DNA from: an uncultured Lachnospiraceae bacterium
GTDB taxonomy: Bacteria; Bacillota; Clostridia; Lachnospirales; Lachnospiraceae
NCBI GenBank assembly: GCA_902761585.1
Contig: CACWKX010000015.1
Span: forward strand, 1 to 55,729
Direction: 5' to 3'
Length of the DNA: 55,729 nt
Position numbers and translations under genes: made by a program
Notes under the pieces: generated by a model
Seen by the model: the letters and a program-made list of their open reading frames with translations, nothing else
Told to the model about the DNA's origin: nothing
Database searches by the model: none
Part shown: positions 6,855-15,488 of the stretch, piece by piece
How the letters are laid out: every line of letters starts with the position of its first letter
How positions within the stretch are numbered: the first letter of the stretch is position 1

Positions 6855-8771
6855 TTATTCGGGTCGTACACGAATCTTGATCATTTCGGTCCGGGTTTCC
6901 CCGCCGAGCGAGAGGACAGCAGTCAGTGTCACCTTGGTTTTTTCCTGAACGGGGCACACATGACCTTCATGATTTAACACATTCTCAAGGTTACTGGACC
7001 AGCGAATTCTGCATCCGATGACCTCCGAGGGAAGAACGAGATCATCGGATGTGACTTTTGGCAGAGTGTTTCGAATAAAAGAAGCCGCAGCCTCCAGCGT
7101 CAATTCACGGTTAGAGGGGTCAATTCGGCTTCCCCACAGGCTCGTATTGTCATCGCCGATTGCAGAGAAGGTCATCACAGCGTTCGGATCCTTATTTTCC
7201 GTATGTTGACGGAAGAATAAGCCCTTGTATACGGTGTTCCCAAGCTTCATCGTCAGATTGTGGTAGCCTTTCCCGGAGTCGGACATGGTCCATGTACCGG
7301 TTTTTGAACCTTCAACACTGCCGTCTGCGTTCAGAGTCAGGAGGAGAGTGGGAAGCATATCGCTGCTTGTTTCCGTCCCAGAGCAGACCATCTCATAATG
7401 TCCGACTACTTCTGATTTGCTGTAGAGGGAGGGCTTCTCACCGCGGTATTCGTAGACAGCGGTGACAGGCCAGCCATCTTCATTCAGAAACTGCTGGTGT
7501 ACACGCACTTCATGTGCTTCCAGCTGTGGTTTCACATCAAAACGCTGATGGTAGATCAGGTATCGGTTTCCCATTGAGTCGATAAGCTGTGAATTATGGC
7601 CGGCGGACCGCACTCCAACTTGACCGGTGAATTTGTAATTTCCAATCAGCTTGATTCCGTAATCATCCGGATCATAAGCGTTGTCAGCTGCGTTTCTTCC
7701 GGCTGCGTCGAGGTATGGGCCGGATACATGGCGTGAACGGAAGAGCCTCATGTTGTAACCACCATCCGAGGCAAGGCCTCCGTACGTGATGAACAGATGA
7801 TAGAATCCGCTTTCAGGGTCATATTTGATATAAGGACCTTCCCCGTATGCATGGCCACCGCCCGCCAGATGAATGCCAAAGTACCGGTCGACAAAGTTGC
7901 CGGATTCACGGTCTGTAGAATCCACCCCGGGATAGATGGCAAGGCCTGTCTCTGGATCGAGCTCCAGCAGGAATATGCCGCCGCTCCAGGATCCATATGA
8001 CAGGTACATTCTCCTGTGATCCTTGTCAAAGAAAACGTTTGGGTCGATGGCATTGGGGGCGTACCTGAAATTCCATCCTCCGTCTTTTGTAAACCAGTTG
8101 TCACTGATCTCATCAATAACGTCCTTCTCTTTGAGCGCCTTAAGGTTCAGAATATCCTGGTCCCATTTTGTACTGCGGGTACTGTTGCCATCTGGCTTTC
8201 CGTTTTTTGTGAAGCCGGAGTATACAATCGGTGAGGCGAAGGTGTAAGGACCCGTCAGTTTTTTGGCAACGCAGAAGCTGATGACCGATCTTGTCCATGT
8301 CGAGGACGTACAGAGATAAAGCATATAGGCGCCCTTTGTTCCGTCTTCCCATCTGTATTGTTCATTCCAAAAAATATCAGGAGCCCAGACGGCATATCCG
8401 CCTGCAGCGTCCCCATCATCGCGTCCTGCCCAGCGAAATGGGATTTTCAGGAGCTTGTCAAGGTCTCCGTAAATGGGAACCTGTCTGCCGTTTCCATAGT
8501 CGGAGGAGATCTGTTCCCACTGGATGAGATCTTTGCTTGATGCAATGGCTGTGTGGGATCCGAACAGGTAACAGGTACCGTCCTGATCGAGGATCACCGA
8601 CGGGTCATGGACAGATACATGCAAGGGCTGTATGGCGCAAGTGCCTTCCGTATCCAGAGCTGGCATGGGCTGTTCGGCTGCGGGTGTCTGAAATGCGCCG
8701 GATAATACAAAAAAGGCGGCACTCAGTGCAACCAGTATATTTTTTACAGATACTTTCATTGTTCCCGTCAT
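6855..8771 (-). CDS. Secreted GH43 arabinan endo-1,5-alpha-L-arabinosidase
   Basis: 638 aa. A signal peptide is visible (ILVALSAAFFVLSGAF, cleavage near residue 32), so the enzyme acts outside the cell. The five-bladed propeller domain shows HDPSVI with general base Asp56, AIDPNVFF for the pKa modulator, and GEGPYIKY for the acid. A middle beta domain (about 465-560) resembles the C-terminal domain of endo-arabinanases. The last 80 residues resemble an atypical bacterial Ig-like domain. It is the last gene of the arabinan operon. The AGGAGG site is 15 nt before the ATG, longer than usual, so an internal ATG at 8759 remains possible. Confidence 0.87.
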   Translation of the reverse strand: MTGTMKVSVKNILVALSAAFFVLSGAFQTPAAEQPMPALDTEGTCAIQPLHVSVHDPSVILDQDGTCYLFGSHTAIASSKDLIQWEQISSDYGNGRQVPIYGDLDKLLKIPFRWAGRDDGDAAGGYAVWAPDIFWNEQYRWEDGTKGAYMLYLCTSSTWTRSVISFCVAKKLTGPYTFASPIVYSGFTKNGKPDGNSTRSTKWDQDILNLKALKEKDVIDEISDNWFTKDGGWNFRYAPNAIDPNVFFDKDHRRMYLSYGSWSGGIFLLELDPETGLAIYPGVDSTDRESGNFVDRYFGIHLAGGGHAYGEGPYIKYDPESGFYHLFITYGGLASDGGYNMRLFRSRHVSGPYLDAAGRNAADNAYDPDDYGIKLIGNYKFTGQVGVRSAGHNSQLIDSMGNRYLIYHQRFDVKPQLEAHEVRVHQQFLNEDGWPVTAVYEYRGEKPSLYSKSEVVGHYEMVCSGTETSSDMLPTLLLTLNADGSVEGSKTGTWTMSDSGKGYHNLTMKLGNTVYKGLFFRQHTENKDPNAVMTFSAIGDDNTSLWGSRIDPSNRELTLEAAASFIRNTLPKVTSDDLVLPSEVIGCRIRWSSNLENVLNHEGHVCPVQEKTKVTLTAVLSLGGETRTEMIKIRVRPE

Positions 8772-8821
8772 ATTCTTCTACTCTATCCTCCTGCTGTGAT
8801 CATCAGAACCCAAATAATGGA

Positions 8822-8852
8822 AAAGGGACTGTCGCGATGCGGCAATCCCTTT
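8822..8852 (-). terminator. Possible weak terminator inside the arabinan operon
   Basis: AAAGGGA (8822-8828) pairs with TCCCTTT (8846-8852). On the minus strand a short T stretch follows (TCCCTTTTCC). It sits between the DUF6171-like gene and the GH43 gene and could reduce read-through into GH43. Confidence 0.4.
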
Positions 8853-8860
8853 CGGTGCAG

Positions 8861-9205
8861 TCAAACGTGCAGAGGCTCCTCCCCATTCTGCCAGGCTGGC
8901 CCGCTCTCAGCCTTCCAGGCAGGAGCTGTCATCGGACAGCTTTTATACCATAATGCGGCGCGCAGTTCTACATAACAGCCGCACAGCCTGCACGTACCCG
9001 TAATCAGGCTGCTGCAGGAGCTGCAACAGGCCAGGCGCTTCCTGTACACTCGGTCGCTGACCTTCATATCGTCTTCCGTCTGGCGCACATAGGCGCGCAG
9101 CTCATCCAGGTAGGCTTCTTCTGACCGGGTAGGGGCTGTGCATCGTCTGCAGAAAAAAAGGGGAAGTCGGACGTTATCTCCGGAAAACGGATTTCCCTGC
9201 ATCAT
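8861..9205 (-). CDS. DUF6171-like Cys-rich small protein
   Basis: 114 aa when started at ATG 9205. That ATG overlaps the stop codon of the upstream arabinofuranosidase gene in an ATGA arrangement, with GGTGGAGG 13 nt upstream, so translation is probably coupled. Cys residues fall in a CRRC pair near the N-terminus, then [17 protein letters not shown] and a final CP. This layout fits a small metal-binding protein and resembles DUF6171 proteins of Lachnospiraceae. There is no signal peptide. Function unknown; its place between two arabinan hydrolases may be incidental or meaningful. Confidence 0.75.
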   Translation of the reverse strand: MMQGNPFSGDNVRLPLFFCRRCTAPTRSEEAYLDELRAYVRQTEDDMKVSDRVYRKRLACCSSCSSLITGTCRLCGCYVELRAALWYKSCPMTAPAWKAESGPAWQNGEEPLHV

Positions 9206-10743
9206 GAGGCGGTGGGAGCCTCCACCGTCAGATGAAGAACACTGCAGGCCGGAATCGTGAAGAGAAGGCCATCTTCTGTCAGAGCGACATCTGAGAAGCA
9301 TGCTTTCTTGACGGCATCCGGCTGCTCGAAGGTATTCTTCGCGTGAATATCCCCTGTCAGAATTTCTGCATCAACATGTCCCGCCTTGAATCCGGCAAGA
9401 TGCGTATGGATCGGATAAGCTGTATCACAGGACAGGTTTGTGATTGTGATCTGGAGCCTTCCATCCTGATCAACCGAGGCGGATTCCGAGAGATTCGGAA
9501 CCGGGTCACCCTCATTGCCAATCGGAATCGTTTCGATATGGCTGGCAACAAGTGCTGCATCCTGATGGGCCTTGAACAGATCAAACACATAGTATGTAGG
9601 TGTTCGGACGAGTTTGTCCCCGTCTGTCAGAAGGACAGCCTGCAGGACATTGACCATCTGTGCAATGCATGTCATCTTCACACGGTCACTGTGTTGGTTA
9701 AACAGATTGAGATGGATGCCTGCCACGATGGCGTCCCGCATGGTGTTCTGCTGATAGAGGAAACCTGGGTTTGTGCCGGGTTCCACGTCGTACCAGGTTC
9801 CCCACTCGTCGACAATCAGACCAAGTTTTTTCTCCGGATCATACTTGTCCATGATTCCACTGTGCATGCGGATCAGTTTGTCCATGTAGCATGCTTTGGA
9901 GAGCGTTGTGTAGTAGGTCTTCTCATCAAAATCGGTTGCGCTTCCTTTGTGTTCCCAGCTTCCGGGGACGGTATAGTAATGAAGGGAAAGACCATCCGTC
10001 AGACCATGGTATGCGGGCACATTGTGCTGAAAGAGGGTTTTGAGTACGGTTTCAGTCCACTCTATGTCATCGGTGTTCGGGCCGCAGGCAATCTTGCGGA
10101 TCAATTCTGGATTGTTGATAGAGGGCTCTTGATCGGAAACAGCATACTGGCGGACGTAAGTCTGATATCGACGATATTCATTGGCATAGTACTCCGGGTT
10201 CATATTTCCGCCGCAGCCCCAGCTTTCGTTTCCAACGCCGAAGAAATCAACCTTCCACGGATCCGGATGACCGTTCTGTGCACGCAGATCTGCCATCGGC
10301 GAGACTCCACCGAAGGTCATGTACTCGATCCATTCTGACATCTCGCGGACAGTTCCGCTGCCTACATTTCCGTTGATATAGGTTTCACAGCCAAGCTGTC
10401 TTGCAAGTTCCATGTATTCATGTGTGCCGAAGCTGTTATCCTCGATCACACCGCCCCAGTGGGTATTGATCATCTTTTTGCGCTGCTTCTTTGGCCCGAT
10501 TCCGTCCATCCAGTGATACTCGTCTGCAAAGCAGCCGCCTGGCCAGCGAAGGACAGGAACCTTGATCTCTCTGAGTGCATCTACGACATCCTTCCGAATG
10601 CCATTGACATTGGGAATGTCCGAGTGTTCACCGACATAGATTCCCTCGTAGATGCAGCGACCCAGATGCTCAGAAAAATGTCCGTAGATTTCCTTATTGA
10701 TTCTGTTTTTTTTATGAGAAGCGTTGATGTAATATTCTGTCAT
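9202..10743 (-). CDS. abfA: GH51 alpha-N-arabinofuranosidase
   Basis: 513 aa from ATG 10743, the typical GH51 length. It removes terminal alpha-L-arabinofuranose from arabino-oligosaccharides; with no signal peptide it should be cytoplasmic. Seen: the [15 protein letters not shown] signature, [16 protein letters not shown], acid/base Glu in GNESWGCGG (residue 173) and nucleophile Glu in VDEWGTWY (residue 313). I chose 10743 because AAAGGAT lies 6-7 nt before it; an ATG at 10761 has no ribosome site. It follows the permease genes and overlaps the DUF6171-like gene. Confidence 0.94.
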   Translation of the reverse strand: MTEYYINASHKKNRINKEIYGHFSEHLGRCIYEGIYVGEHSDIPNVNGIRKDVVDALREIKVPVLRWPGGCFADEYHWMDGIGPKKQRKKMINTHWGGVIEDNSFGTHEYMELARQLGCETYINGNVGSGTVREMSEWIEYMTFGGVSPMADLRAQNGHPDPWKVDFFGVGNESWGCGGNMNPEYYANEYRRYQTYVRQYAVSDQEPSINNPELIRKIACGPNTDDIEWTETVLKTLFQHNVPAYHGLTDGLSLHYYTVPGSWEHKGSATDFDEKTYYTTLSKACYMDKLIRMHSGIMDKYDPEKKLGLIVDEWGTWYDVEPGTNPGFLYQQNTMRDAIVAGIHLNLFNQHSDRVKMTCIAQMVNVLQAVLLTDGDKLVRTPTYYVFDLFKAHQDAALVASHIETIPIGNEGDPVPNLSESASVDQDGRLQITITNLSCDTAYPIHTHLAGFKAGHVDAEILTGDIHAKNTFEQPDAVKKACFSDVALTEDGLLFTIPACSVLHLTVEAPTAS

Positions 10744-10776
10744 GATTTTATCCTTTGTCATGAATCTAAAGACTGC

Positions 10777-11661
10777 TCAGCCCTTCAGGGCCCCGGCTGT
10801 CATACCCTCGATCAGGTACTTCTGGAAGAGAAGATATACAGCGAGAATTGGGATAATCCCGAACATGGAGCCGGCAATCAGGAGATCGTAGTTGTTGCCA
10901 TAGGGTGTCAGCAGGGTGTTCAGACCGATCTGCAGGGTAAATTTTTTCGCATCACGGAAGACCAGCATCGGCCAGAGCATATTGTTCCAGGAGCCCATCG
11001 CGCATAGAATTGCCATCGACGCAAAAGCCGGCTTGGTGATCGGCATCATAATGCGGACAGAGATGCCGTACTCGCTGCAGCCGTCAATCCGGGCTGCATC
11101 AAGAAGCTCTCTTGGAAGCGTCACCATGTACTGACGGAAGAAAAAGATGGTGGAGGCGGCGCACAAGCCGGGAAGGATGACACCGGCGTTCGTGTTGATC
11201 AGTTTCATCCCGGTCACCTCCTGGTACAGGGGGAGCATCAGGATCTCGAAGGGGACGCACATGGTAGCGATGACGAGAAAAAGCAGGAATCCCCGCAGCT
11301 TAAAGTTGTACATCGTCAGACCATAGGCGACGAAATAACAGACGAGCAGCGTCAGGATGACGGTTGTGATCGTCAGAACCAGGGAATTCTTATACCACAG
11401 GAAATACTTTGCGGAATCAACCTTGCTGTCCCCGCCGCCGAATCCGAACAGGTACTTGTAGTTGTTCAGCGTCATGGTTTTGAAATCCAGGTTCAGGGAG
11501 AGACCGTTCTGGACCAGCTCTCTTCCGGGATGAAAGGAGGCAAGAAGGCCCGCCACAAGCGGGAAAGCGATGAAGAAGCCGATGATCGCGAAGAGACCGG
11601 TGCTGATGATGGTTCCTGCTGTATGATGGGAAGTTCTGACTTTTGCGGTTGATGCAGTCAT
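10777..11661 (-). CDS. Carbohydrate ABC transporter permease (MalG/AraQ type)
   Basis: 294 aa with six predicted membrane helices and the inner-membrane permease signature for ATPase docking (EYGISVRIMMPITKPAFAS, about residues 195-215). It forms a heterodimeric channel with the neighbouring MalF-type permease. The neighbouring genes point to arabino-oligosaccharides as the substrate. It lies 1 nt after the previous gene, with AAGGAGGAAAG as the ribosome site, so the two are co-translated. No ATPase gene is nearby; a shared MsmX-type ATPase elsewhere is likely. Confidence 0.92.
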   Translation of the reverse strand: MTASTAKVRTSHHTAGTIISTGLFAIIGFFIAFPLVAGLLASFHPGRELVQNGLSLNLDFKTMTLNNYKYLFGFGGGDSKVDSAKYFLWYKNSLVLTITTVILTLLVCYFVAYGLTMYNFKLRGFLLFLVIATMCVPFEILMLPLYQEVTGMKLINTNAGVILPGLCAASTIFFFRQYMVTLPRELLDAARIDGCSEYGISVRIMMPITKPAFASMAILCAMGSWNNMLWPMLVFRDAKKFTLQIGLNTLLTPYGNNYDLLIAGSMFGIIPILAVYLLFQKYLIEGMTAGALKG

Positions 11662-11662
11662 A

Positions 11663-12562
11663 TCATCTTTCCTCCTTCTTGAAAGTTCCGGTCGCCACCA
11701 GCTGGATGGTATTGATGGCCAATGCGATGATCAGCAGTATAACGCCGACAGCGCAGGCATAGCCGATATCATTTTTTTCGATGCCTCTCTTGTAGAGATA
11801 TCCGACGATTGTCAGGCCGATGTTCTTGGGAGAAGAATTGCCGTTCCACAGCATGAAGCTTTCGAGGAACATGGCAAGACCGGCATAGACGGATATGGTG
11901 ACAACATAGATTGTGGTTGGCTTGATGAGCGGAAGCGTAATGTACCAGAACTTCTGGCGTGCTGAGGCTCCGTCAATATCAGCGGCTTCATAGAGGACGT
12001 CATCAATCGATTTCAGTCCGGAGAGGAAGTAGAGTATGTTGACGCCTGTCCACCGCCACATGCAGAGCAGAAGCAGGGCGATCCATGCAGTCGGCTTGGA
12101 TTTGAGCCATGCAATCGGAGCCTTTCCGAACCATTCAAGCAACCGGTTCATCTGGCTTCCATCCGCTTCCGAGAACATCATACGGAAAAGCATACCGGAG
12201 ATGACAACGGAGGTCAGCGCAGGGATATACATGATGACCTTCCACACGCCCTTGGCTTTTGTCAGACGACTTTCCATCAGGACGGCCAGAAGGAGCGGGA
12301 TCGGAATCATGAGGAGCAGCGTCAGAGCCATATATTCAATGCTGTTCCAGACGGCGATGCGGAAGAATTTGTCATGCGCCAGCTTCAGATAATGAGCCGG
12401 CCCGACCCATACCTTGACGCCGAAATCGATGTTCTGAAAGCTCATGACGATGCCGCTGATCAGCGGATAAGCCCAGAAGATCAGGAGACTCAGAATAAAA
12501 GGCAGCACAAAGACAAAGGGTGCCACCTTTTGTGAATTGAGAGCTTTTTTAATCTTATACAC
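11663..12562 (-). CDS. Sugar ABC transporter permease (MalF/AraP type)
   Basis: 299 aa with six predicted membrane segments. The permease signature is EAADIDGASARQKFWYITLP (about residues 191-210). It partners the next gene product in the membrane to import oligosaccharides captured by the binding protein. It lies 219 nt downstream of the binding-protein gene, a common layout in which an intergenic region lowers permease expression. AAGGGGAA precedes the ATG. Confidence 0.92.
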   Translation of the reverse strand: MYKIKKALNSQKVAPFVFVLPFILSLLIFWAYPLISGIVMSFQNIDFGVKVWVGPAHYLKLAHDKFFRIAVWNSIEYMALTLLLMIPIPLLLAVLMESRLTKAKGVWKVIMYIPALTSVVISGMLFRMMFSEADGSQMNRLLEWFGKAPIAWLKSKPTAWIALLLLCMWRWTGVNILYFLSGLKSIDDVLYEAADIDGASARQKFWYITLPLIKPTTIYVVTISVYAGLAMFLESFMLWNGNSSPKNIGLTIVGYLYKRGIEKNDIGYACAVGVILLIIALAINTIQLVATGTFKKEER

Positions 12563-12781
12563 GATGAGATTCCCCTTTCTTGTGCGGACGGCGCAGCAGA
12601 CGATACGTCCTCAGATGGTGGATGAAAGAAAAACTGCCGCTCAGATGATTCAGCCGGACGCCGGGCGGGCTTTCATGCCCGGACCGGCGTCACGGTGTTC
12701 AACTGCGTGGCAGTCTATGTTCAAGATTTGGCTATGCAGTGTCCCTGGCGTTGGAAATGACTGCCGGGTTTAACTGGATGT

Positions 12782-14152
12782 TCAGCCAACTTCCATCTCG
12801 ATGTAATCCTGCGCTTCTGCCAGTGCCTCATCCACATCCTTGCCTTCCTCGAGAACTTCATTGAGGGTGGTGGTGTTGATGTAGTCATTCAGAGTCGGAG
12901 AAACCGATGTTGTGTAGACGGTCCCGATTGCATCCTTGTCAGCAAGGTCGTTCAGAACCTCGTATGGCATGACGCGGAAGAAGGTATTGTACACATTGCT
13001 CTTGTCGTAAGCGAAGGCTTTGTCAGACCAGAGGGACTTGTTGCAGACATCGAAGCCAAGATCGTTCCAGATGTGTTCTTCGCCTTCCTTCGAGCACTTT
13101 GCCCAGGTCAGCCATTCTGCTGCCAGTTCGGGGTTCTTGCACTGGTTTGTCACGACGGTGCCGGTTCCGCCGATACCGACAGAGCACTTCTGACCGTCCT
13201 CGAAGACCGGAATCGTTGTGATGTCGTACTTGCCCTTCATCTCCGGCATATAGTTGACGAAGCGGCTCATAAACCACATTGCCTTCGGGAAGGATGCGAT
13301 CTTTCCTTCAGAGATATTCTTGTAGCCGGCTTCCAGATCGACATGACCGTCTGTGGAAACCATCGCGATGCCATCCTTGAGCCACTGCTGCTGCATCGTC
13401 AGCATCTTCTTGACAGAGTCGAGTTCGACGTTGACTTCTCCGTCCGGACCGCCGGTCCAGTCTTCTCCATACTCAGCCATTGCAACCCACATCCAGTCTG
13501 TTCCGCCTGTATCAACGGAGGTAAGATAAACTTCTCCGTTTGAAGCTTCCTTCAGCTGTTCGCCGAGCTTTGTGTAATCATCCCAGGTCTTGACGGACTT
13601 GTAATCGAGACCGTACTTTTCGAAAATCTCAGCATTCCAGTACATGACGCTCGCGCCGACATGTGTCGGAACACCAATCCGGGTACCGTCCGCCTGGCTG
13701 TAGACATCCAGTCTGGATTTGACCATCTTGTCTTCATAAGGAGCAAGTGCGTCTGTCAGCGGATAGAGCGGGCAGTTTTCTCCCGTATAGTTCGGGAACT
13801 GGCCGATCTCGACATCACACATGTCCGGCGCACCCTCACCTGCCTGAAGGGACATCATCAGCTTGTTGTGCATATCGGAGTATGGATAGGTTGTGAAGGT
13901 GATGGTAACCGGCTTGTCAGGATTCTGTTTGTTCCAGAGATCAACCATCTTTCCGTAAAATTCGTTGTGGACATCCACGAAGGACCACATCTCGAACTTG
14001 GTGCCGTTTTCCGGACCGACAGTCGTGACGGCTGTTGCCTCGCCTTCGGTGCTTGCCTCTGTGCTGGCTTCAGTACTTTCAGCCATGACTGAGATGGGCG
14101 AAAAAGCCATGAGCGCTGCGGCTGCAGCAGCCAGTATCTTCTTGCTTTTCAT
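12782..14152 (-). CDS. Extracellular sugar-binding protein of an ABC transporter
   Basis: 456 aa. The N-terminus has a signal peptide (MKSKKILAAAAAALMAFSPI, cleaved after VMA) but no lipobox Cys, which is unusual for a Gram-positive solute-binding protein that must be held at the surface. A Ser/Thr/Glu-rich linker (ESTEASTEASTEGE) precedes the fold. The mature part has the family 1 binding-protein layout, starting FEMWSFVDVHNEF. It is the first gene of the arabinan operon, and a promoter lies about 160 nt upstream. Expected ligand: arabino-oligosaccharides, inferred from neighbours. Confidence 0.9.
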   Translation of the reverse strand: MKSKKILAAAAAALMAFSPISVMAESTEASTEASTEGEATAVTTVGPENGTKFEMWSFVDVHNEFYGKMVDLWNKQNPDKPVTITFTTYPYSDMHNKLMMSLQAGEGAPDMCDVEIGQFPNYTGENCPLYPLTDALAPYEDKMVKSRLDVYSQADGTRIGVPTHVGASVMYWNAEIFEKYGLDYKSVKTWDDYTKLGEQLKEASNGEVYLTSVDTGGTDWMWVAMAEYGEDWTGGPDGEVNVELDSVKKMLTMQQQWLKDGIAMVSTDGHVDLEAGYKNISEGKIASFPKAMWFMSRFVNYMPEMKGKYDITTIPVFEDGQKCSVGIGGTGTVVTNQCKNPELAAEWLTWAKCSKEGEEHIWNDLGFDVCNKSLWSDKAFAYDKSNVYNTFFRVMPYEVLNDLADKDAIGTVYTTSVSPTLNDYINTTTLNEVLEEGKDVDEALAEAQDYIEMEVG

Positions 14153-14310
14153 GTAAGTGTACCTCCCTTATCAGAAAACCATGGTGAGCCTGACGCAACA
14201 GGCATCCGGCGAGGATTGATCAGATCCTGCCAGAAACGTCCTCTCACACAACACCGTCAGGCTGGCAATGTGTGGAAATCACAGGCGACGCGTCGGTTTT
14301 GTATGGGTAT

Positions 14311-14339
14311 ATCGTATAATCTGATGAAATAAATGTCAA
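14311..14339 (-). promoter_or_regulatory. Sigma-A type promoter of the arabinan operon
   Basis: Read on the minus strand: -35 TTGACA (14334-14339), 17-nt spacer, -10 TACGAT (14311-14316). The 5' leader to the binding-protein ATG is about 150 nt. Confidence 0.65.
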
Positions 14340-14390
14340 CAGTAAATCAAAGTAATTTATCAAAAACTAAAATTTACAAACTAAACGGCA

Positions 14391-14409
14391 CATTATTACA
14401 GTAATTATG
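14391..14409. promoter_or_regulatory. 19-bp palindrome, candidate operator
   Basis: CATTATTAC-A-GTAATTATG is an almost perfect palindrome with a single mismatched pair. It lies in the divergent gap between the binding-protein gene and the first ArsR-like regulator, about 50 bp upstream of the operon's -35 box and about 85 bp upstream of the regulator's -10. Both placements suit an operator for one of the two neighbouring regulators. Confidence 0.55.
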
Positions 14410-14491
14410 TTGAAAAGTTGTATGAAATGACTAATAAACACCATGGATTTTAGATACTATTAAATTACTCATTTATATATTTCAGAACTTG

Positions 14492-14500
14492 TGATATAGT
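14492..14500 (+). promoter_or_regulatory. Possible extended -10 promoter of regulator 1
   Basis: TGATATAGT combines a TG motif with a TATAGT hexamer, about 60 nt before the start codon. A clear -35 is not seen. Confidence 0.4.
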
Positions 14501-14560
14501 TCCGATAACAGGAGAGACAGGAGAGACCGATCTGAGAAAGATCTGGACAGAGGTGAGTCG

Positions 14561-15475
14561 ATGAGATACTTGAAACATATTTCGGAACAGGCCGAGCTGT
14601 TCAATGCGCTTGGGTCAGAGGTTCGACTGCAGATTCTGAATCTGCTGCAGGCAAAGGGGAGGATGAGCATGAATGAGCTCGCCGACAAGCTTGGGCTGTC
14701 TCAGGGGGCATTGACGCCGCATATAAGAAAGCTTGAGAGCGCAGATTTGGTCCGTATTAATCAGGATGCGATGGCGCATGGGAATATGAAGATGTGTGAG
14801 CCGCATCTCGATAAGATATTTCTGGTTTTTTCGCAGGAGACAGCCCGGCAGAATGAATATGCATCCCATATCCGGGTTGGGCAGTATTCCTCCTGTGAGA
14901 TCTACCCGACCTGCGGGATCTCAACCGAGAAGTCCATCATCGGGGAAGTAGATGATCCTCGTTATTTTACACATCAGAAACGGTTCGAGGCGGATATATT
15001 GTGGTTTACAAGAGGATTTGTGGAGTACATGGTGCCCTGTATCATTCCGCGCAGCAGCCGGATTACGGAATTCAGGGTATCTGTTGAGCTTTCGTCTGAG
15101 GCTCCGGGGGTCAATGCCAACTGGCCATCGGACATCTATTTTTCCTTGAACGGGATGCTGTTGGGACAATGGACCAGCCCAGGCGACTATGGAGATGTCC
15201 CGGGCCGTTTTACACCGGACTGGTGGCTGTCCAACTGGAATCAGTATGGACTGTTAAAAACACTGACAGTCAATGAAAAGGGGACCTTTATGGATGATGT
15301 CCAGATCTCTCAGGCTGCCATTCAGGATCTGAATATCAGCAGCCGAACACCGATCTACTTCCGGTTCTCGGTTCCGGACAGTGCGGAGCATGTAGGGGGA
15401 CTGACTTTGTTTGGGCGTGGTTTCGGCAATTATAACCAGGATATCGAATTTCATATCCAGTATGAGCGCGAGTGA
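14561..15475 (+). CDS. ArsR-like winged-helix regulator with beta-rich sensor domain (regulator 1)
   Basis: 304 aa. Residues about 8-90 form an ArsR-type winged helix (FNALGSEVRLQILNLLQ, then LADKLGLSQGALTPHIRKLE). Residues about 100-300 form a beta-rich domain without the Cys or His metal sites of classical ArsR proteins. It contains VELSSEAPG, SDIYFSLNGMLLG and a final FGRGFGNYNQDIEFHI, and looks like a carbohydrate-binding or sensing beta-sandwich. It is divergent from the arabinan operon, so it probably controls it. The start has AGAGGTGAG upstream. It is paralogous to the convergent gene that ends 13 nt away. Confidence 0.82.
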   Translation: MRYLKHISEQAELFNALGSEVRLQILNLLQAKGRMSMNELADKLGLSQGALTPHIRKLESADLVRINQDAMAHGNMKMCEPHLDKIFLVFSQETARQNEYASHIRVGQYSSCEIYPTCGISTEKSIIGEVDDPRYFTHQKRFEADILWFTRGFVEYMVPCIIPRSSRITEFRVSVELSSEAPGVNANWPSDIYFSLNGMLLGQWTSPGDYGDVPGRFTPDWWLSNWNQYGLLKTLTVNEKGTFMDDVQISQAAIQDLNISSRTPIYFRFSVPDSAEHVGGLTLFGRGFGNYNQDIEFHIQYERE

Positions 15476-15488
15476 ATAGGCGACGGCA

